Positions 46,851 through 56,138 of a DNA stretch of 64,000 bases are shown here, in pieces. Positions within the stretch are counted from its first letter, which is position 1. Every line of letters begins with the position of its first letter. The notes beneath the pieces are model-generated. The model did not search any database, was not told where the DNA came from, and saw only the letters and a program-made list of their open reading frames with translations. Location of the stretch: the NCBI GenBank assembly GCA_028285145.1, contig JANQQC010000045.1:31977-95976 (forward strand), read 5' to 3'. This DNA is from Hyphomonadaceae bacterium (GTDB lineage Bacteria > Pseudomonadota > Alphaproteobacteria > Caulobacterales > Hyphomonadaceae). The position numbers were made by a program, and so were the translations under genes.

Positions 46851-47503
46851 GCTGTCGTGCCAAGCCCAATCGGGCAGGACACGCCGGTGCCGCCAATGCC
46901 ACAATAGCCGTTCGGGTTCTTGGCCAGATATTGCTGGTGATAGTCCTCGGCGTAGTAGAAATCCTTCAGCGGGACGATCTCTGTGGTGATCTCGCCGCGA
47001 TGGCCAGCTGCCGCCAGCGCTTTCTGGTAGGTGCCGCGCGATGCCTTGGCAGCCTCAGCCTGCGCGTCGCTGCTTGTATAGATGCCTGAACGATACTGCG
47101 TGCCGACATCATTGCCCTGACGCATGCCTTGTGTCGGATCATGCGCTTCCCAGAACGTCTTGAGAATATCGTCGAGCGACACGATCGATGGATCGAAATC
47201 CACTTTGACCACTTCATTGTGCCCGGTCTGGCCAGAGCAGACCTCACGATAGTCAGGATTGGGCGTATGCCCGCCGGCATATCCTGCTGCGGTCAGGTAA
47301 ACGCCGTCCAGTTCCCAGAACTTGCGTTCAGCGCCCCAGAAGCAGCCAAGTCCCAGCGTGATGGTCTCGAAGCCGTCTGGCAACGGCGCTTTCAGATCCC
47401 GCCCCAGCACGAAATGCGTGTCAGCTGTCGGGATGGGATGCGACCGGCCGGGGAGCGCGTCTTCGGGGGAGGGGATGTCAGCGGGTTTCCGGGAAAACAG
47501 CAT
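46847..47503 (-). CDS. msrA: peptide-methionine (S)-S-oxide reductase
   Basis: A 218-residue repair enzyme that reduces methionine-S-sulfoxide. The nucleophile is C54 in GLGCFWGAE, followed by [23 protein letters not shown] and [13 protein letters not shown] with resolving cysteines in the tail ([13 protein letters not shown]). An N-terminal extension of about 40 residues without signal features precedes the core. The longer in-frame reading overlaps the tRNA gene and is rejected. Confidence 0.95.
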   Translation of the reverse strand: MLFSRKPADIPSPEDALPGRSHPIPTADTHFVLGRDLKAPLPDGFETITLGLGCFWGAERKFWELDGVYLTAAGYAGGHTPNPDYREVCSGQTGHNEVVKVDFDPSIVSLDDILKTFWEAHDPTQGMRQGNDVGTQYRSGIYTSSDAQAEAAKASRGTYQKALAAAGHRGEITTEIVPLKDFYYAEDYHQQYLAKNPNGYCGIGGTGVSCPIGLGTTA

Positions 47504-47602
47504 GAAAGGCTCCTGCGTTGCCTGTGCAATATGGTGAACCAATGCGCCGACGGCAATCGGCGCTTGATGGCGCGGGGCGCATCGGCTAAATCCGCGCCTC
47601 AC

Positions 47603-47692
47603 GGTGAGGTGGCCGAGTGGTCGAAGGCGCACGCCTGGAAAGTGTGTAGGCTAGCAATAGTCTCCAGGGTTCGAATCCCTGTCTCACCGCCA
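47603..47692 (+). tRNA. tRNA-Ser (anticodon GGA)
   Basis: A 90-nt class II tRNA with encoded CCA. The acceptor stem GGTGAGG pairs with TCTCACC, with one G-T at the base, and the discriminator is G. The anticodon arm is CACGC-CTGGAAA-GTGTG, giving GGA, which reads UCC/UCU. The long variable arm and the T-arm CAGGG-TTCGAAT-CCCTG are clear. Confidence 0.97.
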
Positions 47693-47763
47693 CTTATCCC
47701 GACCGCGCGGCGCTCTACTGCGTCGGTTCGACATCTCCCCGATGTAAGGGTACCTGCTTTAAG

Positions 47764-48177
47764 TTACAGCTCCTGACCTGGAAGCTTAACCGCTTGCTGA
47801 AGCCAGTCCGCCAGTTGCTCTTGATCAAGAGCTTCATCCTCATGAATGTCCAGATATCGGACGCCGTCCACCTTCGATGCCTTCGGCGGCATCGGATCGA
47901 GTGAAGCGCCAGTCATGAAGGTGATCTGCACGTAGTTCTTGTAGCAGTACATTGCGAGAAACCATCCGTCGTCTTTGCCATAAAACGGTGTGTTCCATCT
48001 CACCTGTTTACGCACACTGGGGAGGACCTGCTCCACAGTTTCATCCACCTGCCTGCCAAGAGCGCTTTTCCAGCCCGGCATCGCTGAAATGTAGGCTTGC
48101 ACCGATTGGTCGCCGTCACCCTTCGGAATGTAGGGATTGCTACTCGATGAATGCGTCGGTTTTCCGGCTCCTGCCAT
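47764..48177 (-). CDS. DUF1801 (YdhG-like) protein
   Basis: A 137-residue protein of the DUF1801 fold: VQAYISAMPGWKSALGRQVDETVEQVLPSV, then VRWNTPFYGKDDGWFLAMYCYKNYVQITFMTG and a final helix LDQEQLADWLQQAV. The family is widespread with unknown function. It follows tRNA-Ser on the opposite strand. Confidence 0.85.
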   Translation of the reverse strand: MAGAGKPTHSSSSNPYIPKGDGDQSVQAYISAMPGWKSALGRQVDETVEQVLPSVRKQVRWNTPFYGKDDGWFLAMYCYKNYVQITFMTGASLDPMPPKASKVDGVRYLDIHEDEALDQEQLADWLQQAVKLPGQEL

Positions 48178-48412
48178 GGACCAAGATTATCACACCGTTC
48201 GCTCCAAGCCGACCTTCGGCATTGCGCGCTGTTTGGGAGATTCAGGCTCGACGCTGCGCCTAGCGCATTGCTGTCCTGAAAGCCCATGGCCTAGATGTTC
48301 GAACCGTAGTGCGCTTGCGTGTTGTTTCGCATAAAGGACTAACCCGCATTCTCATCCTGCCTGCCCCGTTCAGCAGGCGACCCAAGGCCAGAAGCCCAAA
48401 GGATATCCAGCC

Positions 48413-48841
48413 ATGCCAAACGCCCCCTCACCGGTCATGGTCGCGATCGGCCGCTCCCTGCTTGGCCTCTACTTTCTCATCCCCGGCATCATGAAGTTCA
48501 CCGCCTGGGACATGCATATCGGCCTGATGCAGCATCATGGCGTCGGCTTCACCGCACCGTTGCTCGCCTTTGCTGGCGCAGCTGCCATTATCGGCGCGCT
48601 CCTCCTGTTCACGAACCGCTTCGTCCGCTTCACCGCACTCGGCTTTGTCCTTTACATCATTCTCGTGAATGTCTTCCTGCACGCCTTCTGGAAGTTCGAG
48701 GGTGTCGAAGCAGCCCACGAAATGCAGAACTTCATAAAGAATCTGGGCATTCTCGCAGGACTTCTGGTGCTTGCCGGTTACAGCCCGATGCGCTGGCCCA
48801 GCCTCGCAGCGCTCGCCCGGTCAGACGCAAAAGCGGCCTGA
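48413..48841 (+). CDS. DoxX-family membrane protein
   Basis: A 142-residue four-helix membrane protein. It shows the DoxX start GRSLLGLYFLIPGIMKFTAWD and the MQNFIKNLGILAGLLVLAG segment. DoxX-like proteins are linked to redox balance and quinone or thiosulfate chemistry in some species. The region 48178-48412 between this gene and the DUF1801 gene shows nothing beyond an AAAGGA ribosome site (48391-48396). Confidence 0.9.
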   Translation: MPNAPSPVMVAIGRSLLGLYFLIPGIMKFTAWDMHIGLMQHHGVGFTAPLLAFAGAAAIIGALLLFTNRFVRFTALGFVLYIILVNVFLHAFWKFEGVEAAHEMQNFIKNLGILAGLLVLAGYSPMRWPSLAALARSDAKAA

Positions 48842-48845
48842 CGCA

Positions 48846-49445
48846 TCAAAGCTGCGTGTCGAAGGGCCTGTCGCCCCTCGCAACGAAATCGGCTTTGGCC
48901 GCAGGGTCGTGCTTAGCGAGATGGGCAAGCTCGGCGGCCTGCCACATCTCCCATTGTTGTTTGATAGCCTCCTCGCTCTCCCCGGTTGCGAGGTCCCGCT
49001 CAACGCCGCGTGTGAGGCAGAGTGCAGCCGGTGTATCCACGAAAATCGTCACGCCCCAGAAAGCCGTGAGGTCAGGGTGAAGGCTGCCGACCCCTTCGAC
49101 AATCATCACAGGCGTGACGAGCTGATCGGTGACCGGTGGCGGCGTGTGCCCCCACCAGCTTTCCGGCTGGTAGGTGAGGGATCTGGCCCCTTGCGCGACC
49201 GGCTCAAGAATCTCCGTCTTGAGGCGCGGCATCCAGCTAAACGGCTCCGGCCCTGACAGGTCATCAAGGTGGACGATCTGCGCGCCGAGTTCTTCTGCGA
49301 GGCGCGAGGCGAGCGTGGACTTCCCCGACGCCCCCAATCCGTCAATGGCGACAAAGACCGTCTGTCCGACGGATGGGCCGGAATCCCGGATTGTACTGAG
49401 GAGGCGGTCCATGGCGATGTCAGGCAAACTAGGCGGAAATCGCAT
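48846..49445 (-). CDS. uridine-kinase-like P-loop protein
   Basis: A 199-residue P-loop kinase. The Walker A is IDGLGASGKSTLASRL; QIVHLDDLSGPEPFSW holds the base-contact aspartates, and the VMIVEGVGSLHPDL segment follows. The arginine-rich lid RGVERDLATGE is consistent with nucleoside or metabolite phosphorylation. It ends 5 nt after the convergent DoxX gene. Two ATGs (49445, 49412) could serve as start, and neither has a good ribosome site. Confidence 0.82.
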   Translation of the reverse strand: MRFPPSLPDIAMDRLLSTIRDSGPSVGQTVFVAIDGLGASGKSTLASRLAEELGAQIVHLDDLSGPEPFSWMPRLKTEILEPVAQGARSLTYQPESWWGHTPPPVTDQLVTPVMIVEGVGSLHPDLTAFWGVTIFVDTPAALCLTRGVERDLATGESEEAIKQQWEMWQAAELAHLAKHDPAAKADFVARGDRPFDTQL

Positions 49446-49524
49446 AACCGTCCACGAAGGGGAGAGCCTATGACGCGCGTCGTCTGCGCTTGACTTGCAC
49501 GCGCCTCCGCCCGATTTGGCGGGC

Positions 49525-50151
49525 ATGGTCAAGGTAAAGATCTGCGGGCTGTCAGAGCCGGAGACGCTGCGCACTGCTGTTGAGGCCGGTGCGGACTGGA
49601 TCGGCTTTGCCTTTCCGGAGAAGAGCCCGCGCCACGTGACACACGAGACCGCTGCCGCCCTGATTGATGACATGGGCGCATCAGTCCCCGTCGCGCTGCT
49701 CCTCGACCCCACCGACGAGGAGATCGATGCAGTCCTCGCCCTCGGCATCCGGGTGCTGCAATTGCACGGTTCGGAGACGCCGGAGCGCCTGGCCGAGGTC
49801 AAAGGCCGGACGGGCGTCGAGGTCTGGAAAGCGCTCGGTGTGGCGAGCCCGGTCGATCTCGCCTACGCGGAAACCTTCACCGCCGCAGACCGATTGCTCA
49901 TAGACGCGAAGCCGCCCGAAGGGGCGACCCGCACCGGCGGGCATGGGGAAACCTTCGACTGGTCCATCCTTGATGGGTGGGCCGCGCCCAAGCCCTGGCT
50001 GCTGGCGGGCGGTCTGACGCCCGACAATGCGAAGACTGCGATCGCTGCGACGAACGCGCCCGCGCTGGACGTCTCCTCTGGCGTTGAAACCGCGCCGGGC
50101 GTAAAGGATGCAGCCTTGATCAAAGCGTTCATTGAGGCAGCGAAAGCGTGA
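49525..50151 (+). CDS. trpF: phosphoribosylanthranilate isomerase
   Basis: A 208-residue barrel enzyme for tryptophan synthesis. The catalytic cysteine is in [13 protein letters not shown], then [27 protein letters not shown], the aspartate in [10 protein letters not shown] and the phosphate loops LAGGLTPDN and DVSSGVE. An upstream TTG in frame is less likely. It overlaps trpB by 4 nt (GTGA). Confidence 0.96.
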   Translation: MVKVKICGLSEPETLRTAVEAGADWIGFAFPEKSPRHVTHETAAALIDDMGASVPVALLLDPTDEEIDAVLALGIRVLQLHGSETPERLAEVKGRTGVEVWKALGVASPVDLAYAETFTAADRLLIDAKPPEGATRTGGHGETFDWSILDGWAAPKPWLLAGGLTPDNAKTAIAATNAPALDVSSGVETAPGVKDAALIKAFIEAAKA

Positions 50152-51359
50152 GCATTCAGAACACATGGGACCAGTGGCCGGACGAGCATGGCCGCTTCGG
50201 TGATTTTGGCGGACGGTATGTCGCCGAGACGCTGATGCCGCTTATTCTCGATCTTGAGACCGAGTACCGCGCCGCAAAGGAAGATCCGGCCTTTGCTGCC
50301 GAGATGGACGACCTCTGGAAGCATTATGTTGGCCGGCCCAGCCCGCTCTATTTCGCTGAACGTCTCAGCGAGCATCACGGCGGCGCAAAGATCTACTTCA
50401 AGCGCGACGAGCTGAACCATACCGGCGCGCACAAGATCAATAACTGCCTTGGCCAGATCCTGCTCGCCAAGCGCATGGGCAAGACGCGCATCATCGCCGA
50501 GACGGGCGCGGGCCAGCATGGCGTCGCAACTGCCACCGTCTGCGCGCGGTTTGGCCTGCCCTGTGTTGTGTTCATGGGCGAAACCGATGTTGAGCGTCAG
50601 AAGCCTAATGTCTTCCGGATGAAGCTTCTGGGTGCGGAAATCGTACCCGTCTCATCCGGCACGGGCACGCTCAAAGACGCCATGAACGAAGCGCTGCGTG
50701 ACTGGGTCACAAATGTGGACTCAACTTTTTACTGCATCGGCACCGCCGCTGGCCCCCATCCCTACCCTGAACTCGTCCGCGATTTTCAGTCCGTGATCGG
50801 CCGTGAGGCGCGCGAGCAGATTCAGGAACGCGAAGGCCGCCTGCCGGACGCTGTCATGGCCTGTATTGGCGGTGGATCGAACGCGATTGGCCTGTTCCAT
50901 CCCTTCATCGAAGACGAAAATGTCCGCTTGATCGGAGTCGAGGCGGCAGGTCATGGCGTGGAGACCGGAGAGCACGCCGCCGCCCTGAATGGCGGCCTGC
51001 CCGGCATTCTCCACGGCAACAAGACCTACCTCCTTCAGTCCGAGGACGGACAGATCATCGACGCGCATTCTATCTCCGCGGGTCTCGACTATCCCGGCAT
51101 CGGCCCAGAGCATGCGTTCCTGCGGGACACCGGCCGCGCCGAATACCTGACGTGTACGGATCAGGAAGCATTGGACGCCTTCCAGCTCTGCACGCGGCTT
51201 GAAGGCATCATTCCTGCGCTCGAGCCCGCCCACGCGCTCGCCCGTGTCGGCGAGGTCGCCAATGATCTCGGTCCGGACGGCCTGCTGATCATGAATCTCT
51301 GCGGGCGAGGGGACAAGGATGTCTTCTCCGTCGCCGAAGCCCTAGGCGTGGAGATCTAA
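50148..51359 (+). CDS. trpB: tryptophan synthase beta subunit
   Basis: A 403-residue PLP enzyme that joins indole and serine. The PLP lysine is K96 in HTGAHKINN, with the phosphate loop [10 protein letters not shown]. It starts with GTG overlapping the trpF stop and reads [18 protein letters not shown] 3-bp gap leads to a VOC-family gene that separates it from trpA. Confidence 0.97.
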   Translation: MSIQNTWDQWPDEHGRFGDFGGRYVAETLMPLILDLETEYRAAKEDPAFAAEMDDLWKHYVGRPSPLYFAERLSEHHGGAKIYFKRDELNHTGAHKINNCLGQILLAKRMGKTRIIAETGAGQHGVATATVCARFGLPCVVFMGETDVERQKPNVFRMKLLGAEIVPVSSGTGTLKDAMNEALRDWVTNVDSTFYCIGTAAGPHPYPELVRDFQSVIGREAREQIQEREGRLPDAVMACIGGGSNAIGLFHPFIEDENVRLIGVEAAGHGVETGEHAAALNGGLPGILHGNKTYLLQSEDGQIIDAHSISAGLDYPGIGPEHAFLRDTGRAEYLTCTDQEALDAFQLCTRLEGIIPALEPAHALARVGEVANDLGPDGLLIMNLCGRGDKDVFSVAEALGVEI

Positions 51360-51362
51360 CAC

Positions 51363-51773
51363 ATGTCGGAGATGATCTCCCACGTGACGATCGGCACGAA
51401 CGATCTGGAGCGCGCTATCCTATTCTATGAGCAGGTGCTTGAGGCGCTGAGCCTTGTGCGCGTGCCGATGGAGCGGTCTGCCCCGTTCGCCATGTGGAAT
51501 CGCGGATCTGAGTTCAGGCCCGCTGTGGCGCTGACCGTGCCGGAGAATGGACAGTCACACGCGCCCGGCAACGGACAAATGCTTGCTCTGCTCGCGCCAG
51601 ATCGCCGAACCGTTGATGCGGTTCACGAAATCGCCCTGTCGGCTGGCGGAACCGATGAAGGCGCGCCGGGCCTGCGGCCGCACTATCACCCGAACTATTA
51701 TGGCGCGTATTTTCGTGACCTCGACGGCAACAAGCTCTGCATTGTCTGCCACAATGCCGAAGGGGACTCTTAG
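51363..51773 (+). CDS. VOC-family (glyoxalase-like) protein within the trp operon
   Basis: A 136-residue single VOC domain: ISHVTIGTNDLERAILFYEQVLEAL, then YGAYFRDLDGNKLCIVCHN. Potential metal ligands are the histidine in SHVTI, others in PHYHPNYYG, and a late acidic residue. It is packed between trpB and trpA (3 and 5 bp gaps), so it must be on the same message. Role in tryptophan synthesis is unproven; it may simply be a passenger. Confidence 0.85.
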   Translation: MSEMISHVTIGTNDLERAILFYEQVLEALSLVRVPMERSAPFAMWNRGSEFRPAVALTVPENGQSHAPGNGQMLALLAPDRRTVDAVHEIALSAGGTDEGAPGLRPHYHPNYYGAYFRDLDGNKLCIVCHNAEGDS

Positions 51774-51778
51774 CGACC

Positions 51779-52618
51779 ATGCCCGTGTCCCGCATCACCG
51801 CCCGTTTCGACAAGGCAAAAGCCGAAAACCGCGCTGTGCTCGTCGCCTACCTCATGGCGGGCGACCCGGACCTTGAGACGTCCTATGAGGCGCTTTGCGC
51901 GCTGCGCGACAATGGCGCGGACATCATCGAGTTGGGCGCGCCCTTCACCGATCCGATGGCGGACGGCCCGGCCATTCAGAAAGCCGGCCTGCGCAGTCTG
52001 GCCGCCGGCACGACGCTGAAAGACACGCTCGCCCTCGCCAAGCGCTTCCGGGAGGATGATCCGGACACGCCGCTGATCCTGATGGGCTATGCCAATCCGG
52101 TTCATCTCATGGGCTATGAGACCTTCGCCGAGGCGGCGTCGCAGGCTGGCGTCGATGGCAGCATCATCGTCGACCTTCCGCCTGAGGAAGACGCGCCGCT
52201 GCGGGCGGCCTATGCCACGCGCGATCTCGCGGTGATCCGTATGGCGACCCCGACAACAACTGAGTCCCGAATGAAGACTGTGGCTGAAAATGCTTCCGGT
52301 TTTGTCTACTATGTCGCCATTGCTGGCATCACCGGCGCAGGATCGGCCGATCCTGAAGACATTCGCGAGGGCGTTGATATGGCCCGGCGGGTCTCCGGAT
52401 TGCCCGTCTGTGTTGGCTTTGGCGTGAAAAACGGGGAACAGGCAGCCGCTATGGCGCATATAGCCGACGGGGTTGTCGTCGGCTCCGCATTCGTGGACAA
52501 TGCGAAAACTGCCCAAGAATCAGGTGATTTGGGGCTTGCGGCGAGCGGAATGGGACGTCTCGCCAAGGAACTCAGCGAGGCGATACGTTCCGTCCGCCTT
52601 GAACCATCCGCGACGTAG
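51779..52618 (+). CDS. trpA: tryptophan synthase alpha subunit
   Basis: A 279-residue barrel that cleaves indoleglycerol phosphate. The catalytic pair is E51 and D62 in ELGAPFTDPMADG. YYVAIAGITGAG and VGFGVKNGEQ complete the signature. The accD gene follows 9 bp later. Confidence 0.97.
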   Translation: MPVSRITARFDKAKAENRAVLVAYLMAGDPDLETSYEALCALRDNGADIIELGAPFTDPMADGPAIQKAGLRSLAAGTTLKDTLALAKRFREDDPDTPLILMGYANPVHLMGYETFAEAASQAGVDGSIIVDLPPEEDAPLRAAYATRDLAVIRMATPTTTESRMKTVAENASGFVYYVAIAGITGAGSADPEDIREGVDMARRVSGLPVCVGFGVKNGEQAAAMAHIADGVVVGSAFVDNAKTAQESGDLGLAASGMGRLAKELSEAIRSVRLEPSAT

Positions 52619-52627
52619 GGAGCGGCG

Positions 52628-53605
52628 ATGAACTGGATTTCCAAAATCTCTCCGCCAGGCCTCAGTTCCTGGCTGAACAAGAAAGACACGCCTGAAAACC
52701 TTTGGGTGAAGTGCCCGAAGAGCGGCGAACTTGTCTACAAGGCCGATCTCGATGAGAGCTGGCATGTCACGCCGGCGGGCGCGCACCTGCGCATTGGCCC
52801 GCGCGTGCGCTTTCGCCTGTTCTTCGATGAGGAACGCTGGGAGCCGATTGCCCTGCCATCGGTGCCGACCGACCCGCTGAAGTTCCGGGACGACAAGCCC
52901 TACACCTCCCGCATCAAGGCGGCGAAATCCAAGATTACGGCGCGCGAGAAAGAAGAGTCTCAGCACGGCGGAGCACCGATCCAGCAGGATGACTGCATGG
53001 CCGCAGCTTTCGGCAAGATCGATGGCGTACCGACAGTCGTGCTGGTCCAGGATTTCGCCTTTATGGGCGGCTCTCTCGGCATGGCCGCCGGTGAGGCGTT
53101 TGTCGCCGCCGCGCAAATGGCCGTTGCCAAAAAGGCTGCGTTCGTTGTCTGTACGGCATCGGGCGGCGCACGCATGCAGGAGGGCACACTTTCCCTCATG
53201 CAGATGCCGCGCACGACGCTCGCCATTGATGAAGTTCGCGAAGCCGGCCTGCCTTATATCGTTGTCCTGACAGACCCGACCTCGGGCGGGGTGTCGGCCT
53301 CCTATGCGATGCTGGGTGACATCCACATTGCCGAGCCGGAAGCGATGATCGCCTTCTCCGGCCCGCGCGTGATCGAGCAGACCATTCGGGAGAAACTGCC
53401 GGAAGGCTTCCAGCGCGCCGAATTCCTGAAAGAGAAGGGACAGGTCGATATTGTCTGCGACCGCCGCGAGCTGAAGGCGACCGTTGCCCGCGTGCTCGGC
53501 CATCTGATGCCGCGCCTGCGCCGCTCGACCGATACGCCGATCGGGCCGATCACGGCCCCGGCGGCAGATGTGCCAGCCCCAAGAGAGAAGGGCTCGTCTG
53601 CTTGA
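52628..53605 (+). CDS. accD: acetyl-CoA carboxylase carboxyltransferase beta subunit
   Basis: A 325-residue subunit that transfers CO2 from carboxybiotin to acetyl-CoA. The crotonase-fold core is clear: FAFMGGSLGMAAGEAF, VCTASGGARMQEG, LTDPTSGGVSASYAMLGD and FSGPRVIEQTI. The N-terminal zinc ribbon of the E. coli enzyme is degenerate: only C29 remains, and the others align with S32, T48 and G51, probably a lineage trait. The stop overlaps the folC start by 4 nt (TTGA). Confidence 0.95.
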   Translation: MNWISKISPPGLSSWLNKKDTPENLWVKCPKSGELVYKADLDESWHVTPAGAHLRIGPRVRFRLFFDEERWEPIALPSVPTDPLKFRDDKPYTSRIKAAKSKITAREKEESQHGGAPIQQDDCMAAAFGKIDGVPTVVLVQDFAFMGGSLGMAAGEAFVAAAQMAVAKKAAFVVCTASGGARMQEGTLSLMQMPRTTLAIDEVREAGLPYIVVLTDPTSGGVSASYAMLGDIHIAEPEAMIAFSGPRVIEQTIREKLPEGFQRAEFLKEKGQVDIVCDRRELKATVARVLGHLMPRLRRSTDTPIGPITAPAADVPAPREKGSSA

Positions 53606-54855
53606 CCGCCAGGCCTTCGGCGACCCTCGCCGCGGCGCTGAAGCGCTTTGAGAGTCTCTATCCGGAAACGATCGAGCTATCGCTCGGCCGTATTGCCGAC
53701 GTGCTTGAAACGCTTGGCCGCCCGCAGGACCGCCTGCCGCCTGTCATCCATGTCGCCGGCACCAATGGCAAGGGTTCGACCTGCGCCTTCCTGCGCGCCA
53801 TGGCGGAGGCGGCGGGCTTGCGCGTTCATGTATTCACCTCGCCGCATCTGGTCCGCTTCAACGAGCGGATTCGTCTCGCTGGCAAACTGGTTGAAGACGG
53901 CCCCCTGATTGAATGGCTGGAGCGTACCCATGATGCGCTTGAAGGCCGCCCCATCACGCATTTCGAGGCGACAACGGCAGCGGCGCTGCTCGCTTTTTCC
54001 GAAGTCCCGGCGGACCTCCTTATCCTTGAAGTCGGTCTTGGCGGACGGTTTGACGCCACCAACGTAATCGACACATCAGCTCTTTGCGTGATCACGCCCG
54101 TCGATCAGGATCACAAGCAGTTCCTCGGAACGGATCTCGGCAAGATCGCCTGGGAGAAAGCCGGGATCATCAAGCCGGGTGTGCCGGTCGTGACCGCCCG
54201 GCAGGCCGATGTCGCGGCGCATGTTATCGCCGAGGAAGCACTGTCAAAGAGTGCGCCGCTGCATCATTTGACCTCGGAGGATTATACGCGCCTGCCGGAA
54301 GGCCTGTCCCTGAAGGGCGAGCATCAGAGCGCCAATGCCGCCCTTGCCGCGCGGGCGCTGCGCATCTGGGGCGGAGCCCGTGTCAGCGAGGACGCCATCT
54401 TCACAGGAGCCCGCGACGCTAACTGGCCCGCGCGCATGCAGAAGCTCGCGCCTGGGCCCGTGGCGGCGATGGGTGGCGGAGCGGAGGTTTGGCTCGACGG
54501 AGGTCACAATCCGCATGCGGCGCGCGCCATAGCGACGCTCCTGCAGGCCATGGAAGGCAACACCGTCCTCGTCACCGCGATGATGGCGAGCAAGGATCAT
54601 GCGGGCTACTTCAAGCCCTTCAATGGCGCGGCGGCGCATGTCTTCACCTGTCCGAATGCGGAAGGCCACGCCAATGCCAGCCCGGACAATCTGGCCGAGG
54701 CGGCAAGATCCTGCGGCCTCGACGCGACGCCAAGCGAGAGTTTCGAAGCGGCTATGGCCAAGGCCGCTGCGTCAGGTGCCGCCCGCATCCTGATCTCCGG
54801 CTCCCTTTATCTGGCGGGCGATGTCCTGAGCGCGAACGGCGAAGCGCCGGTCTAG
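53602..54855 (+). CDS. folC: bifunctional folylpolyglutamate/dihydrofolate synthase
   Basis: A 417-residue Mur-ligase-family enzyme that adds glutamate to folates. The ATP loop is VAGTNGKGSTCAF, followed by SPHLVRFNERIRL, EVGLGGRFDATNVI and VDQDHKQFLG; the C-terminal domain has LDGGHNPHAAR. It starts with TTG overlapping the accD stop, so translation is coupled. The accD-folC pair is conserved in this class. Confidence 0.95.
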   Translation: MTARPSATLAAALKRFESLYPETIELSLGRIADVLETLGRPQDRLPPVIHVAGTNGKGSTCAFLRAMAEAAGLRVHVFTSPHLVRFNERIRLAGKLVEDGPLIEWLERTHDALEGRPITHFEATTAAALLAFSEVPADLLILEVGLGGRFDATNVIDTSALCVITPVDQDHKQFLGTDLGKIAWEKAGIIKPGVPVVTARQADVAAHVIAEEALSKSAPLHHLTSEDYTRLPEGLSLKGEHQSANAALAARALRIWGGARVSEDAIFTGARDANWPARMQKLAPGPVAAMGGGAEVWLDGGHNPHAARAIATLLQAMEGNTVLVTAMMASKDHAGYFKPFNGAAAHVFTCPNAEGHANASPDNLAEAARSCGLDATPSESFEAAMAKAAASGAARILISGSLYLAGDVLSANGEAPV

Positions 54856-55022
54856 GCGCGGACCAATGCTGTCGGCTTCACCCTGATTGGAGCGACTCCT
54901 CGGGACCTCTTTCCATGATCTGTTATACGCACGATTTCAAAGGCCTCTGGCCTGCGCTCGCGCGCCGGCCGACCCAATCCGAACACTCGAAATTCTTCCA
55001 GATTGAAATTAGAACGAGGTGC

Positions 55023-56030
55023 ATGAGCCAGATCACATCTCTCTATGTGCACAAGGTCCTTGGCCATGCCGGCGCAGGCGTTGAAACACGCGACCTGCTG
55101 GAAGGCTTGGGGCTCCCCACAGAAGGAGCAATTGACCCTAAGCAGATGGTGTCTGCGAACCAGTTCTACGACTTTTTCGCCACGTTGGTGCACCGCGATC
55201 CCGACGGCCTTTCCTTACCGCTTCGCATTGGCGCGAGTATGCGCAGTGATGAGTATGGTGCTTTTGGCCTAGCTTGGAAGTCAGCGCCGAATCTGCGCGG
55301 CTCCTATAACAGGTCAGAGCGCTATGGGCGTGTCCTCGGCAGCGCTGAAACCTATTCGCTACAGCAAAGTCATGACGGTTGGTTCTTTAATCTGGAGAAG
55401 GCCGGTGATGGCCGTCTCGGCATGCAGCTTTCCAACGAGGCAAGCATGTCGGCGGTCGACGTGATCAGCAAGGAAGTCAGTACAGAGCGCTTTATGCCGC
55501 TTGCTGTATACTTCAAGCACGGCGCGCGCGGCGACACTTCTGTTTACGAAAACCACTTTGGCTGTCCTGTGCATTTTCAATCGGGACGAGATGCGCTCCT
55601 TGTCAGTGAAGACAGCATGGATGCGCCCAACAGGTTGGGTGATGAGACCATCGCGAGATTCTTTGATCGCCATCTCGAGCAGGAGATGGCCTCACTTACA
55701 AATGATGAGGGGCTGGAGCAAAGTGTTCGACGCGCGGTGGCAAATGTCCTCAGCGAGGGCGTACCAACGCTGTCGTTTATCGCGTCCGAATTAGGAATTG
55801 GGAGCCGGACCTTGCAAAGGCGTCTGTCCGAAAGCGGACATTCCTTTCAAAGTGTCGTGGATATGGCGCGTAAGGATCTGGCCCGGCGACTGTTGCGCGA
55901 AACAGAGTATAGTCTCGCCGAGGTGGCTTTCTTGACCGGTTTTTCCGAGCAGAGCGGATTTACCAGAGCTTTCAAACGTTGGGCCGGGCAGACCCCTCGC
56001 TCTTACAGGCTGGGAGCCAGCTCAAGCTAA
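55023..56030 (+). CDS. AraC-family transcriptional regulator
   Basis: A 335-residue regulator with an N-terminal Arabinose_bd-like domain (LYVHKVLGHAGAGVETRDLLEG) and a C-terminal double helix-turn-helix: TLSFIASELGIGSRTLQRRLSE and SLAEVAFLTGFSEQSGFTRAFKRWAGQTP. GAGG lies a few bases before the chosen ATG; an in-frame ATG 108 nt upstream gives an unnatural extension. It is followed by an NmrA/DUF4345 pair that it probably regulates. Confidence 0.9.
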   Translation: MSQITSLYVHKVLGHAGAGVETRDLLEGLGLPTEGAIDPKQMVSANQFYDFFATLVHRDPDGLSLPLRIGASMRSDEYGAFGLAWKSAPNLRGSYNRSERYGRVLGSAETYSLQQSHDGWFFNLEKAGDGRLGMQLSNEASMSAVDVISKEVSTERFMPLAVYFKHGARGDTSVYENHFGCPVHFQSGRDALLVSEDSMDAPNRLGDETIARFFDRHLEQEMASLTNDEGLEQSVRRAVANVLSEGVPTLSFIASELGIGSRTLQRRLSESGHSFQSVVDMARKDLARRLLRETEYSLAEVAFLTGFSEQSGFTRAFKRWAGQTPRSYRLGASSS

Positions 56031-56039
56031 CCCTTCGGA

Positions 56040-56058
56040 TTTGACGCGATCTGTCAAA
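56040..56058. promoter_or_regulatory. inverted repeat between the AraC and NmrA-like genes
   Basis: TTTGAC-N7-GTCAAA, just after the regulator's stop and 81 nt upstream of the next gene. A possible regulator site; its sequence is also compatible with chance. Confidence 0.3.
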
Positions 56059-56138
56059 ACTCTGGCATGCGGGGACAAGAGTGTGCGGCGTACTTTTCAT
56101 ATCCATTGACTTGCAGAAACCGAAAAAGGAGCAAGTCG

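Noticed and set aside
46847..47632. Longer msrA reading with 43 extra N-terminal residues
   Set aside because: The extension overlaps the tRNA-Ser gene and has no protein-like features; the internal ATG is preferred.
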